Positions 1 to 10,733 of a stretch of DNA of 64,000 nucleotides are shown piece after piece. The notes beneath the pieces were generated by a model, which worked only from the letters and a program-made list of their open reading frames with translations, was not told the origin of the DNA and ran no database searches. The translations under genes were made by a program, and so were the position numbers. The stretch is from positions 5,310,417-5,374,416 of the forward strand of contig CM036657.1 of assembly GCA_020746105.1 (NCBI GenBank). The letters are read 5' to 3'. The stretch's first letter is position 1; each line of letters begins with the position of its first letter. Source of the stretch: Trogon surrucura. Its lineage: Eukaryota > Chordata > Aves > Trogoniformes > Trogonidae.

Positions 1-666
1 TGATAGAGAGCAGCCCTGCAGAAAAGGACTTGGAGATATTGGTGGATGAAAAGCTCATAATGAGCCAACAATGCACTCTCACAATCCAGAAGGCCAATTT
101 CATCTTGAGCTGCATCAAAAGAAGCATGGCCAACAGGTCAAGGGATGTGATTCTGTCCCTCTACTCTGCTCTGGTGACACCCCACCTGGAGTGCTGTGTC
201 CAGCTGTGGCACCCTCAACACAAGGACATAGACCTGTTGGAGCTGGTCCAGAGGAGGGCTACAAAAATAATCAAAGGGCTGGAACACCTCTGCTATGAGG
301 ACAGGCTGAGAGAGTTGGGGGTGTTCAGCCTGGAGAAGAGAAGGCTCTGGGGAGCCTCCCAGTACCTGACAGAGACCTACAAGAAAGCTGGGGAGGGACT
401 GTTTACAGGGGCATATAGAGATAGGGTGAAGGGCAATGGTTTTAAACTAAGAGAGGAGATTTAGACTGGCTATAAGGAATAAGTTCTTTACAATGAGGGT
501 GGTGAAACACTGGCACAGGTTGTCCAGAGAGGTGGTGGAGGCCCCATCCCTGGATACATTCAAGGTCAGGCTGGATGGGGCTCTGAGCAACCTGATGCAG
601 AGGGGTTGGACTAGATGACCTTTAAAGGTCCTTTCCAGCCCAACACATTCTATGATTCTATGATTC
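1..666 (+). mobile_element. CR1 LINE, 3' part of ORF2 and 3' tail
   Basis: Frame 30-464 encodes the C-terminal region that follows the CR1 reverse transcriptase (for example residues [14 protein letters not shown] and [15 protein letters not shown]). The untranslated tail ends in the diagnostic CR1 repeat of ATTCTATGA units at about 645-666. The element enters from the left edge. The frame is open across the visible part, but with a cut 5' end this is a dead LINE fragment. The same insertion is present in the right palindrome arm (13568-14650). Confidence 0.92.
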
Positions 667-1149
667 CTGTAACTGTTTTTCTCACCTATCATCTGAGTTC
701 AACTTATAAAATACAGTGTAAAAAGCATAGCTGAACTTCAAAGGAAAATCTACCAATGCTTTTAAAGGAGAGATAGGAGTTCATTACCTGGGAGCTAACA
801 GAAAGTGCTACCTGAAAATAGTGCTTTTTACATGCATTATGAAGAGCATTACAGTTCCACAACAAGCTGCTGGATGGGGAAGAATGTTCCAGAGTCAAAC
901 ATATACCACTGTAACTGAGCAAGGTCTTGTTACTTTTCTGAAAGCAACTGCCAAGAGCACACAATTAAGGCAACATATAACTGAAAAAAATGTTATCTAA
1001 TGTGATATCTCAATCAAATTGATATCTAATGATGCAAACAATACTTTTCATATGCATGAATACCAAAATAATCTCTAAGTGGTGCAAATGTAGACTGCAT
1101 TCAGCAGAGCAGGGCCAAAGTTTGCATAAAAACTTGCCAACTTGTTCAG
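667..1149. other. No feature recognised
   Basis: A/T-rich non-coding sequence between two CR1 pieces. It is duplicated in the right arm at about 13066-13567. I see no convincing reading frame, RNA gene or terminal repeat. Confidence 0.5.
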
Positions 1150-1540
1150 TGTCATAGCTATTTCATTCTACTGTGGAGGCACAAAGATTCCAGCAGATGT
1201 CAGGGTGGTTGAAGTCTCCCAACAGAGCCTGCGAGTGTGATGTTTCCAGCAGCTGAAGGATGAACACTTTGTGAACATCCTCCCCTTGATTAGGTGCCCT
1301 ATACAAGATCTGCAGCTCTTTGCAGTCAATAGTTTTTTTTCATAGAAGGCAACCCTATGACTTTTTCTTTCTGAACAGTTTATAGCCATCGATTACAGAG
1401 CTTCCAGTCATGTCTCTTCCCATCAAGTTTCAGTGATAAGGCCACAGCTTTCCATCTGCACAGTGGCTTCCAAATCCTCCTGTTTATTACCTGTGCTACA
1501 TGCATTGATATAGAGGCACTTCAGTTGGGGCGGTGACCAT
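1150..1540 (-). mobile_element. Old CR1 fragment, endonuclease region
   Basis: On the minus strand the sequence resembles CR1 ORF2 endonuclease text (a GYKLF-like start, then the part around the conserved aspartate that reads LLGDFN in young copies), but frames are shifted and several codons are lost. It is an ancient fragment truncated at both ends. The equivalent in the right palindrome arm is 12690-13065 on the plus strand. Confidence 0.6.
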
Positions 1541-1552
1541 ATGTTTTGCTAA

Positions 1553-2228
1553 TTGACTGGAGGGGGATCCCCACAGAAAAGGACACAGACATCAACAGAA
1601 GAGTCGGCTTATTTTACGGTCTATTTCAAAGTATTACAAGAATAAGGCAATGCCTTTAGTTAAAATAGTAAGCTTATTATATTGTAGTTTTAAGCAGCAA
1701 AGAGCATAAGCAAGGTAATGCACCTAATCATTACTTCATAAGATCAGCGATAGTGATTAAGATATATCACCAGTTGCACTCATACTTTACCATCATCCAG
1801 ATCCGCAGTCGCTGGGGAGCCCCTGTTGCAGCGAGGATTCTGGAGAACCGTCCCGGCAACTGGGAAGTCCTACGCAGTGCGTCCACTCGTAGAGGAGGTC
1901 TCCAACCATCACTGCAAGAGGGTCCAGCTTTTATACTATTGAATAAACAACCTTACATAACTTCGAGCGTGGGACCATCGGGTGTTGTCCACTCTGTTGG
2001 ATTCCTCCCACAGCCTGGCCAGGGCTAAAGGAAGAATACAAGGGAGCCTCCCGATCTATTTCGGTCCTTAATCACATATTTCTCACCCAAGCCAGGCCTC
2101 TGGTCTCACGGTCTTGTGACATGCTTCTAAACAAAGCAAGAGGCAGCCAGTTTCGCAGCCTTGCACCTGGCCTTTAGATAAAGAAAGATCATTCTGCTGG
2201 TTCCTCACTGCACATCAAGTATTACAGC
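1553..2228 (-). mobile_element. ERV LTR or LTR fragment (left palindrome copy)
   Basis: Mirror copy of 12005-12680 and homologous to 29444-29821, sharing the block around 'ctacgagtggacgcactgcg' and a TATA-like 'tataaaagctgg' on the minus strand. One end is TG-like at 2228; the other end near 'ggatcccc' at 1560 is less clear. I found no target-site duplication, so the ends are approximate. Confidence 0.7.
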
Positions 2229-2313
2229 AAAGCTTTCACAGATTGGCATCAGAATATAGATACATACACACTAAAATATATTATTATATTTTATTATATA
2301 TTATATATAATAT
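2229..2313. repeat. AT-rich low-complexity tract next to LTR
   Basis: Alternating A/T sequence (tatattattatattttattatata and similar) at the edge of the solo LTR. Its last five bases, AATAT, are the minus-strand form of the ATATT target duplication seen around the complete copy in the other arm. Confidence 0.7.
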
Positions 2314-3466
2314 TGTCGTGGTTTGATCCTGGCCAGCCACCAGGTACTCACATAGCCACTCTCTCACTCCCACTTCACTACTAGACAGAGGGAGAAAATA
2401 TTTCCAAGGGCTTAAGGTTCGAGATAAGGACAGGGAGATCACTCTCATTTACCGTCCCAGGCTAAACAGACTCAGTTTTGGGGAAATTAGGTACATTTAT
2501 TAAAAGAACCAATCAGAGAGGAGTAGTGAGAAGTGAGAAAAAGCAAACAGATCTTAACAAACAGAACACCTTCCCCCCATCCCTCCCTTCTTCCCGGGCT
2601 TAACATCAATCCCGGTTTCTCCACCTCCTCCCCCCGAGCGGTGCAGGGGGACAGGGAATGGGGGTTACGGTCAGTTCATCCGACGTTGGTTTCACCGCTT
2701 CTTCACTCCGGGGGAGGACTCTTCACTCTTCCCCAGGGCCATTGTGGGGTCCCTCTCACGGGAGACAAGCTTCACGCTCTCTTCTCTGCGTGAGTCGTCC
2801 CACGAAGGGCAATTCATCACAAACTGCCCAACGTGAGACACCTCACAAGGGGCAGCCTACCCTTCGTGAGTCTGAGGCACAGTCCTTCAGGGGAAACTGC
2901 TCCATCATGAGTCCCCCGCAGTGGCCCAAAAGTCCCACCAGCCAACCTGCTCCAGCGTGGGCATTCCTCTCTTCCACGGGCTACAGGTTCCGGCAGCGAC
3001 TTGCTCTGATGTGGGCTTCCCACGGGCTACAGCCCCCTTCAGGCATCCACCCACATGGCGTGGAGTCCTCGGTGGACATCTACACGGTGATCCTCACGGC
3101 GGACCTCTGCACCTCGCCCATGGGCTGCAGGAGGACAACCCGCTTCACCATGGTCTTCACCACAGACCCGGGGGACTCTCTCTGCTCCGGCGCCTGGAGC
3201 TCATCCTCCCCCCCCACCTTCTTCACTGACCTTGGTGTCTGCACAGATTCTCACTCCTCCATCTCTGTGCCAGCTGTTATGGTGCAGTTCTTTTTCCCCG
3301 TTCTTAAATATGTTTTTCACAGAGGCGTTCCTCCCATATCACCTTACTGATTGGCTCAGCCTTGGCCAGCGGCGGGTCCCTCTTTGGAGCTGGCTGGCAT
3401 TGGCTCTATCAAACTTGGGGAGCTTCTAGCAACTTCTTACAGAAGCCACCCTGCAGCTCCCCCCGC
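2314..3466 (-). mobile_element. Solo LTR, truncated copy in left palindrome arm
   Basis: Reverse-complement twin of the LTR at 10734-11918. It starts on the plus strand with tgtcgtggtttgatcc (the 3' end of the LTR) and matches until 3466, where the first 31 or so bases of the LTR (on its own strand) are missing and ERVK gag sequence begins instead. The palindrome junction therefore lies inside this LTR. The short open frames here are LTR text, not genes. Confidence 0.88.
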
Positions 3467-4660
3467 TGCTTCCCAATCTCCCTCTATTATATCATCTCTG
3501 ATGACACCGCTCCATCGCTGTTGCAAAGGATCCTTTATGGTTTGAGTCTGAAAGTCAGGCTTGAATGAGGGAGCTGGTGGTAGTGGGGGAGCTGAGGGTT
3601 CAACCGGTGGTACCATATTGGAGAATGGTTGAATCTCTCCCACGACCTTAGATATGGTTTCTGGTTGTCTCCAAAGTGACGATGAAACTGGTTTAAGGGT
3701 TTCTTCCATTTCTTGCTGTCTAATTGATAATTCAGTGAGCTTGTTCAGGATCTCTTTCAGAGGTTCATCTTGATCTTCCTCTTTCTTGGTCCGAGGCCTC
3801 TCCATTCGCTGCATAACTTGATCATTACCTCTGACAGATTTGTCAGGACTCAGTTCTGGTTCAGAATCCTCGTCGGAAGGGGGTATCAACGGGTTAATTT
3901 TCGGGCGACAGTCGGCTCCGCCCTGTGCCTCCTCTTTCTGCTGGGCCGCGCCTCTCCAGTCCCGCGGCAGCGCGGCTTCCGGGTTTGGCTCAGTTCCAAC
4001 CGGCGTCGGCAGGGGAATGTTCTCCTTTTCGCTTTTTTGCAACAAGTCTTTCAGAGAGGAGCACACCGGGGCCGCTGTACCCTTCATGGGGCGTGTCTGT
4101 CCTAGCCGAAAAAATGTCGCCAGTCGGGACGAGCAGGGGTTTTCTTCCTTTGCCTTTTTCCTTTCCTGCTCTCCCCGCAACGCTTCGATCACCGCTGCGG
4201 CAACTTTATTTTCTGCTTGCGTGATTTCTAGAGTGCGTATTACGGTTTTCCAAACAGTTCCTAGTCCTTTCGCTTCTTTTCCTTCTTTTCCTCCCTCTAA
4301 AGTACAGTCCCACAATAGATATCCTACTTCACGCCATTCGGTTGAGCTAAAGATTAACGACGAGTCGTTCATTTTCTCCCGCTTCCGAGCCCATTGGATC
4401 AGGGCCAATACATCTCTCTCCTTTACTTTTTCTCCTCTCTTAGAGAGCATATCAACAAGGAGGCGAGTTGCCGCGTCTATTTCCATCGCGGTCTTACCTT
4501 GGCAGGGGCTTGATCGGCCGCTCAAATTCTGGTATCCAGTGCCCTTTTGGTCACTCCTGGAATTCTCCTGCCTCCAGCTCTCCAGCTCCCAAACCGGCTC
4601 ACGTCCAATGCTTCGGGGTCTTTCCGTATTCAAGGAATCCGCATTCAAGCACTTCCCCAT
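3467..4660 (-). pseudogene. ERVK (beta-like) gag remnant fused to an LTR
   Basis: A minus-strand frame is open from an ATG at 4660 to a stop at 3437, with its last ten or so codons read from the neighbouring LTR. The protein is matrix-like near residues 59-160 (MEIDAATRLL..., EWREVGYLLWD), followed by an acidic, proline-rich stretch with a PSAPPL late-domain-like motif near residue 368. It ends before any capsid domain. Retroviral Gag normally continues into capsid and nucleocapsid; here the rest of gag plus pol and env are gone and the frame runs into a different LTR family. The ATG at 4660 lies only two bases past the primer-binding site, so the original start may be the later Met near residue 59. 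Confidence 0.8.
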
Positions 4661-4662
4661 TT

Positions 4663-4680
4663 AAGCCTGTTGGGGTGCCA
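4663..4680 (-). other. Putative retroviral primer-binding site
   Basis: Minus-strand TGGCACCCCAACAGGCTT follows the CA end of the LTR (4683) by two bases, the usual position for a tRNA primer-binding site. It partly resembles the lysine tRNA type (TGGCGCCCGAACAGGG) but with several mismatches, so the primer is not assigned. Confidence 0.5.
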
Positions 4681-4682
4681 GA

Positions 4683-5085
4683 TGAAGAGGGTCCCGTCGG
4701 AGAGCCGGTCAAGACAACGACAAATCCCACTGATATGGCTACAAGTAGTTCTACCTTTATTGCTCTGGACAGCTCAATATATACAGTTCAGCAGTGTCCA
4801 CGCGCCTGCCCCTTCACAGAGTTCGTCAGTTACAGGTTTACACATGCCAGCATTTTATTGGATAGTGCCATTCAACTGTGCAGGCGGCTCTCGTCCCCCC
4901 CTTCTCCCCCTGGGGCCAGCACCTCCAGCCAAGCATCTCGCAAAGCTCTCACAAAACAGATAAAACCTCCTCCTCCCCGTGTTCCAAGGCAGCTCCAAGG
5001 ACAGAGCCTTTGTTTAGGCCTAAGCTGGGTTGTCCACACCTTTAAAGTGATACCGTGCCTCTGCTCCACAAGAAATTCCTCTACA
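4683..5085 (-). mobile_element. ERVK 5' LTR (403 bp)
   Basis: On the minus strand it starts TGTAGAGGAATTTC, ends CCCTCTTCA, and contains a polyadenylation signal (AATAAA, seen as tttatt near 4758). It is homologous over its whole length to the 403 bp LTR at 29986-30388. A gag remnant follows in the same orientation, so this is the 5' LTR of a provirus whose remainder was lost. Confidence 0.85.
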
Positions 5086-5284
5086 GATAATCCCTGATTT
5101 CTAAGCCTGGTTTCTAAACTGAGGCCAGGTCTCCATTTTCTTAGAGGACAATGGAGAAGCAGACTTCCTTGGAGCCCCTACTGGCAGTGGTGATAACCAA
5201 CACCTGGACAACAACATCATGGTGAAAATGGCAGTAGAATTTGACTGAATTATGAACTTAGAGTTTTCTACCCAGTGATGACCA
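5086..5284. other. No feature recognised
   Basis: Short unique-looking sequence between an LTR and a CR1 fragment; nothing identifiable. Confidence 0.4.
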
Positions 5285-5772
5285 AGGGGATGTCCTGTTG
5301 GAAAGCAGCCCCATGGAGAAAGACCTTGGAGTCCTAGTGGACAGTGAGTTGTCCATGGGACAGCAATGGGCCCTTGTGGCCAAGAGGGCCAATGGGATCC
5401 TGGGGAGCATTAAGAGACAGCTGAGAGGGGATCTTATTAACCTGTATAAATATCTGAGGGATGTGTGTCAAGAGGAAAGAGACAATCTCTTCTCAGTGGT
5501 GCCCAGCAACAGAACAAGGAATAATGGGTTTAAGTTAGAACATAGGAAGTTCCACCTCAACATGAGGAACAGTTTCTTTACTGTGAGGGTAACAGAGCCC
5601 TGGCACAGGCTGCTCAGAGAGGGTGTGGAGTCTCCTTCTCTGGAGACTTTCAAAACCCACCTGGATGTGTTCCTGTGTGGCTGCTCTTGTGGATCCTGCT
5701 CTGGCAGGGGGATTGGACTAGATGATCTCTAGAGGCCCCTTCCAATCCCTAATATTCTGAGATTCTATGATC
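5285..5772 (+). mobile_element. CR1 LINE 3' end, internally deleted
   Basis: Encodes the end of CR1 ORF2 ([15 protein letters not shown], then a jump to [12 protein letters not shown] and [14 protein letters not shown]) and finishes with the CR1 tail (gattctatga). About 40 codons of the usual segment between 'GSIKR' and 'LRGDLIN' are missing, an internal deletion. Confidence 0.85.
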
Positions 5773-6394
5773 ACGGGATGGGGATAGGAACAGAAAAACT
5801 AATGCTGCATACATATCCTGAAATGCATGAAAACCATTTCACACTCAGACTAGCAAAATGAGGAAAGTGGCAAAGTGCTCTGTAGAAGTTGTTACTATAG
5901 TGAGAATTAACTGGGTGGATAAAGTTGTAATGTATTTGGATTTTCTTTAATGTTAGCTATGGTTATGACTATTGTAATTTGTATTAAGTGATATTAACCA
6001 TGATATTGAAACCTGTATTCATGATGAAGGGTATTTCCCCCTTGAAAACATTTGTATATTGCATAGAGTAATTAAGAAATAATGATCACAATGAGCACTA
6101 AAACTAACTAAAACTGTGCTCCCTTTTAACTTTGGAGGCAAGAGATGACTGTACCACCACTCCAAGGAAACCAGTCGAGTCATGACTGTGGTCACAGGGT
6201 GGATTGTGGCAGTTGCATCCTCCCTGCCTTCCCAAAGATCGAATAACAGATCTGCCCCAAGGACCTGACAAGGATGACCACCGAGGCCTGATGATTTCGT
6301 TTACTATGTCTTTTGTGCACTGGCTCCTGTGCTCATTAGAAATTGTTCACAGGCCATATTCAGGTATAAACAGGGCCCCACTGCCAGAGAGCCA
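5773..6394. other. No feature recognised
   Basis: A/T-rich sequence with no frame, terminal repeat or RNA-like structure I can identify. Confidence 0.4.
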
Positions 6395-7445
6395 AATTGG
6401 GTCTGTCCTCCCAGGGCTCAGTGCTGGGACCACTCCTGTTTAACATCTTTATCAATGACCTGGATGAGGGAATGGAGTGCACCCTTAGTAAGTTTGCAGA
6501 TGACACAAAACTGTTACTGTTATCGAAGGCAAAGGTCGCAAAACCGACAAAACTTATCTACATATAGGTAAGCTGGCACTTCTTTATTGCAGTACTGCGG
6601 AAGCATGGAAATCACCTAATGCTTCAGATATATTACAAAAATTCAGCCTATTTATACACTTTTTGTGTAAAGTCATGATCCTTAACATATTTTAACATAA
6701 ACATGTATACTATGCCTGCTCTTAATTTTGACCTTTATAATGATTGGTTCAACTCTCATTAATATTCTTATACCTTACATCCATACAATCACCGGTCGTT
6801 AAGGTAAAACAACCTATGGTGTTTCTATGGTGTTTCTATAGAATCAATCAAAACCTTATCCTAATGTAGATCAATAAACTAATTTAATCAAAATAATGAT
6901 TAGTCATTCATTAAACAATTAGCTCTTTAAAACTTAGATTTGATTACAACAAAACTGGGAGGAAGTGTCAATCTGCTGGAAGGTAGAGAGGCTCTTCAGA
7001 GAGATTTGGACAGGCTGGATCGCTGGGCCAAGTCCAGTCATATGAGTTTCACCAAGGCCAAATGCCGGGTCCTGCACCTTGGCCACAATCACCCCCAGCA
7101 GCGCTACAGGCTTGGGGAGGAGTGGCTGGAGAGTTGCCAGGCAGAGAGGGACCTGGGGGTGTTGATGGACAGCCGGCTGAACATGAGTCAGCAGTGTGCC
7201 CAGGGGGCCAAGAAGGCCAATGGCATCCTGGCCTGTATCAGGAATAGTGTGGCCAGTAGGACCAGGGAAGTGATTGTGCCCCTGTACTGGGCACTGGTGA
7301 GGCCGCACCTCGAGCACTGGGCTCCACAGTACAGGAAGGACATGGAGGTGCTGGAGAAGGTACAGAGAAGGACAACCAGAATGATTAGGGGCCTAGAGGG
7401 TAAGTCTTCTGAAAAGAGGCTGAGGGAGCTGGGGCTGTTCAACCT
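6395..7445 (+). mobile_element. CR1 ORF2 fragment interrupted by a solo LTR
   Basis: The RT catalytic block ([11 protein letters not shown] and FADDTKL text) runs to 6511. The frame resumes after the LTR at about 6956 with the downstream region ([36 protein letters not shown]) and fades out near 7445. The two halves fit together at the duplicated ACAAAAC, which shows the LTR inserted into a pre-existing CR1. No intact ORF remains. Confidence 0.85.
6512..6948 (-). mobile_element. Solo LTR (437 bp) inside CR1
   Basis: Flanked by ACAAAAC at 6505-6511 and 6949-6955 within the CR1 FADDTKL coding text; the true duplication may be 5-7 bp because of local repetition. On the minus strand it begins TGTAATCAAATC and ends CGATAACAGTAACA, with a TATA box (gtataaatagg, about 6650) and AATAAA at about 6572. 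Those signals set the orientation. There is no internal retroviral sequence, so it is a recombined solo LTR. Confidence 0.75.
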
Positions 7446-7456
7446 ATATGACCTAA

Positions 7457-8444
7457 CTAGATCCTTGTACTCTTCTTGAGCTGCTTGCCCTTTCTTCCAA
7501 AGGTGGTAAACTCTTTTTTTTTCCCCCGGAGTTGCAGGCAAAGCTCCCTGTTCAGCCAGGCCAGTCGTCTCCCCCTCCAGTTTGTCTTACGACACATGGG
7601 GACAGCCTGCTTCTGCACCTCTAAGACTTCCTTCTTGAAGAAGGTCCAGTCTTCCTGTACGCCTTTGCCCTTCAGGACTGTCTCCCAGGAGACTCTCTCA
7701 ACTAGTACCCTGAACAGGCCAAAATCTGCCCTCCGGAAGTCCATGGTAGTGGACTGATTCCCCTCCTTACTTCATTAAGAACAAAAATTCTATAATTTCG
7801 TAGTCACTAAGCCCAAGACAGCCTCTGACCACTACATCACCCACAGCAGGTCTAGAGAGGCACCTCCCCTGGTAGGTTCACTTACCAACTGTATCAGGAA
7901 GTTATCTTCCACACACTCCAGGAACCTCTTAGACTGTTTCCTCTCTGCTGTGTTGTATTTCCAGCAGACACCCGGTAAGTTGATGTCCCCCATGAGAACA
8001 AGGGCTGGTGATTTTGAGACTTCTGCCAGCTGCTTGTAGAATGCTTCATCGGCCTCTTCATCCTGGCTGGATGGTCTATAGCAGACTCCCAACAGGATAT
8101 CTGTCTTGTCCTTCCCTCTCATCCTTACCCATCCACTCAACCTTATCATCACAGTCGTTGAGCTCTACACAATCAAAACACTCCCTAACATACAGAGCCA
8201 CCCCACCACCTCTCCTTCCCTGCCATTCCCTTCTGAAGAGCTTATAGCCATCCACTGCAGCACTCCAGTCATGGCAGTCATCCCACCATGTTTCTGTGAT
8301 GGTGACTATGTCATAGCCATCCTGCTGCACAGTGGCTTCCAGCTCCTCCTGCTTATTGCCCATACTGCATGTGTTGATGTAGATGTTCTTGAGCTGGGAT
8401 AGCAGTTTCACCCCCCAACATTGGCATGCCACCCCTAGGCTCAT
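7457..8444 (-). mobile_element. CR1 ORF2 endonuclease region, degenerate
   Basis: Minus-strand frames carry the apurinic-type endonuclease of CR1: ETWWDDCHDWS near 8300, DGYKLFRREWQGRRGGGVAL near 8240, ILLGVCYRP and LMGDINLPGVCW near 8000, then the linker toward RT at 7457-7744. The frame is broken at least twice, and it ends at about 7457 against the oppositely oriented CR1 at 6395-7445. Confidence 0.85.
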
Positions 8445-9690
8445 CTCTAGTGAGCCTGGTTTTATCCCCTTCTCCCTTCAAACCTAGTTTAAACCCTTGT
8501 CAGTGAGCCCTGCCAGCTCATGAGCAAGACTCCTTTTCCCTCTTGGAGACAGCTGCACTCCATCTGTTGTCAGCAGGCCCGGTGCTGTGTAAACCTCCCT
8601 GTGATCAAAAAACCCTAAAATTCTACCATTGGCATCAGCCTCTGAGCCACATGTTAATCAGATATGTTTTCCTGTTCCTTTCATTATTCTTCCCTGACAC
8701 TGAAGGGATTGAGGAAAACGCTACCTGTGCGTTCTTCAACCAATCGCCCCAGTGCCCTGAAGTCTTTTTTGTTCACTTTTAGACTTTTCCGTGCAACCTC
8801 ATCACTGCCAATCTGCATAACAAGTAGCAGATAATAATCAGAGGGCCATACCAGACCAAGGAGTTTCCTAGTAATGTCTCTAACCCAGGCCCCAGGGAGG
8901 CAGCAGACTTCCTTGTGGAATGGATCCAGTTAGCATATGGGGCCTGCCGTTCTCCTCGGAAGGGAATTGTCTACAATGATTACCCTCCTTTTCTTCTTAA
9001 CAGAAGCAGTCCTTATGCATGGGGCTGACTGACTCACCCCAGGCAACCTCCTGAATGGACCTACATCTACAACCTTATTTGCCTGGCCCTCAAGTTCCAG
9101 AGTCCCATACCTGTTGTGTAAGAGCAACTGGGAAAGTGAGGAAGGTTGAGAGGGAATTTGTCTACTCCCCCAATCAGGGACCTGTTTTCATTCCCCCCTG
9201 TCTCTTAGGCCCCCTCCTTCTCCTTGGTGGCAAGAAGGGAGGGGATCCTCTGCTTTTTGTGAAGCCTCCATTTGCTGCCGTTGCCTCAGGGAGTGGCTCT
9301 ACCAATCTATCTCCCTCTCACACTCGCTGATACTCCTTAACCTCTCTACTTCATCCTTCAGGTCTGTCACCAGGCTGAGCAGATCGTTCACCTGGTCTCA
9401 CCGCACACAGGTGTTGTCTCTGCTGCCCTCCGGCATGAATGACAGAATGAGGTACTCTCTGCAACCAGAGACCTGGACAGCCACATGTTTGTGTGGGAGC
9501 TCCATCTGGGTTACCACATTCCTTCTGGTGATGGTTTTTGGCCAAGTGGTAGCCATAGCTAGGTCGTCTTCTGGGAGGGCAATAACCACTAATTGAGCTA
9601 GCCTCTCCAGCCAGGACAGGGGTCAGTTACCATCAACTGAAATTACATCTTCCACTGGCAGAGCTTTCAGCGCCCTACCCAAGTGTCCTT
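8445..9690 (-). mobile_element. CR1 ORF1 remnant
   Basis: Continues the same CR1 upstream of the endonuclease. Minus-strand text at 9398-9589 (CREYLILSFMPEG) and 8930-9127 (KKKRRVIIVDNSLP) matches the ORF1 of the CR1 at 18870-20340, which has RRVTIVGDSLLRG. The GDSL esterase motif is degraded here (GDS changed to DNS). Frames are broken and no product is expected. Confidence 0.65.
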
Positions 9691-10043
9691 CTTCAAAAAC
9701 TGCTGCACCACACCCAAGTGATGTTCCACACATCCTTTACCTGCCCAAGAACCCTGCACTCCCCAAGGGCTGCTTTTAAGAAGCGAGGAGGTCGCTGGTG
9801 CTGTGGCAACACCCAGTCCTGCCCTGCCTCTCTTGCTGGAGTTATTGACTCTGGTGGGGTCACTCCACTGCCTGTGTGCCTCCCTGCTTTGGGAAAACCC
9901 CTGTACATGAAGATCTGATGCTCTGCCATGGGTTGGACAGGCTCCAAAGCATCTGCTCTTGGTGACTTCCTGTCCAGGAAGACAACATCCACAGCCTTTC
10001 CTTCATCCACTAAGCGGTTCACCTTGCAATAGAAGGAGATCGG
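9691..10043 (-). mobile_element. Probable further CR1 sequence with short RT fragment
   Basis: A minus-strand block at about 9960-10035 reads [17 protein letters not shown], the CR1 reverse-transcriptase segment before the first catalytic aspartate. The rest (9691-9960) may be the CR1 5' region but I cannot place it firmly. Confidence 0.45.
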
Positions 10044-10241
10044 ACTATCACAGAATGACAGAATCATAGAATGCATTGGGTTGGAAGGGACCTTTAGAGG
10101 CCATCTAGTGCAACCCCCCTGCAGTGAGCAGGGACAGCTTTAACTGGATCAGGTTGCTCAGAGCCCCATCAAGCCTGACCTTGAATGTCTCCAGGGATGG
10201 GACCTCCACCATCTCTCCGGGCCACTTGTGCCAGTGTTTCT
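10044..10241 (-). mobile_element. CR1 3' tail fragment
   Basis: Starts on the plus strand with tagaatcatagaatgc and continues ggttggaagggacc..., the reverse complement of the CR1 3' end. It is cut at about 10241. Confidence 0.85.
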
Positions 10242-10733
10242 GTTCTGGTTTTGTTGGATTTTGGTTCTGTTTTGTTTTTTGGTTGTTTTTTTTTTTTTGA
10301 TTCTCCCAGTGAGAAAAAAGGATCTATGAAGGAGGAGACAAATATAACAGGTGCACTCCTGACTGCATTTTTGGCATCATAGTCAGGATTTTGGCTTCTA
10401 TGATCATGGATTTACCATTTAGAAACCGAGTATGTTGGGAGTTGATGGGAATCACCAGACCAAGCCAGGAAAGACTGTCTTCACCAACAAGCTGGCCAGA
10501 CTTACAAGGAGAGCTTTAAACTAGACTAATTGCAGGAAGAGGACAGAGTTTTGAATAACAGAGTATTATTATATATTATATATAATTAAAAAATATATAT
10601 AATATATAATATATACAACACTGCATATTAATAATACATACTTATAATATATATTAAATATAAATATATAATTATATATAATATATTTATGTTAATTATA
10701 TATTGTATATAATATTATATATTAATATATATT
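10242..10733. repeat. T/G-rich and AT-rich low-complexity region
   Basis: 10242-10310 is rich in TTTTG runs. 10561-10733 is almost pure A/T with many self-complementary ATATAT stretches and directly borders the solo LTR. No gene seen. Confidence 0.8.

Larger units (their letters stand above)
1..3466 (+). repeat. Left arm of large inverted repeat (palindrome)
   Basis: This stretch is the reverse complement of 10765-14232. Position 1 pairs with 14232 and the match breaks at about 3466/10765. I noticed roughly 15-20 single-base differences and a few small indels by eye, so the arms are over 99% identical. The content is a CR1 3' end, an old CR1 endonuclease fragment, an LTR fragment and a long solo LTR. 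The pairing starts at the first base, so the arm probably continues outside the window. No host gene lies in the arm. Confidence 0.93.

Noticed and set aside
2533-3568. Several overlapping plus-strand open frames of 64-230 codons, and their mirror set at 10802-11699
   Set aside because: They lie entirely in a GC-rich LTR, exist in multiple frames at once, are duplicated only because of the palindrome, and show no protein family.
3770-5097. Plus-strand open frames up to 274 codons
   Set aside because: Antisense shadows of the ERVK gag and its LTR.
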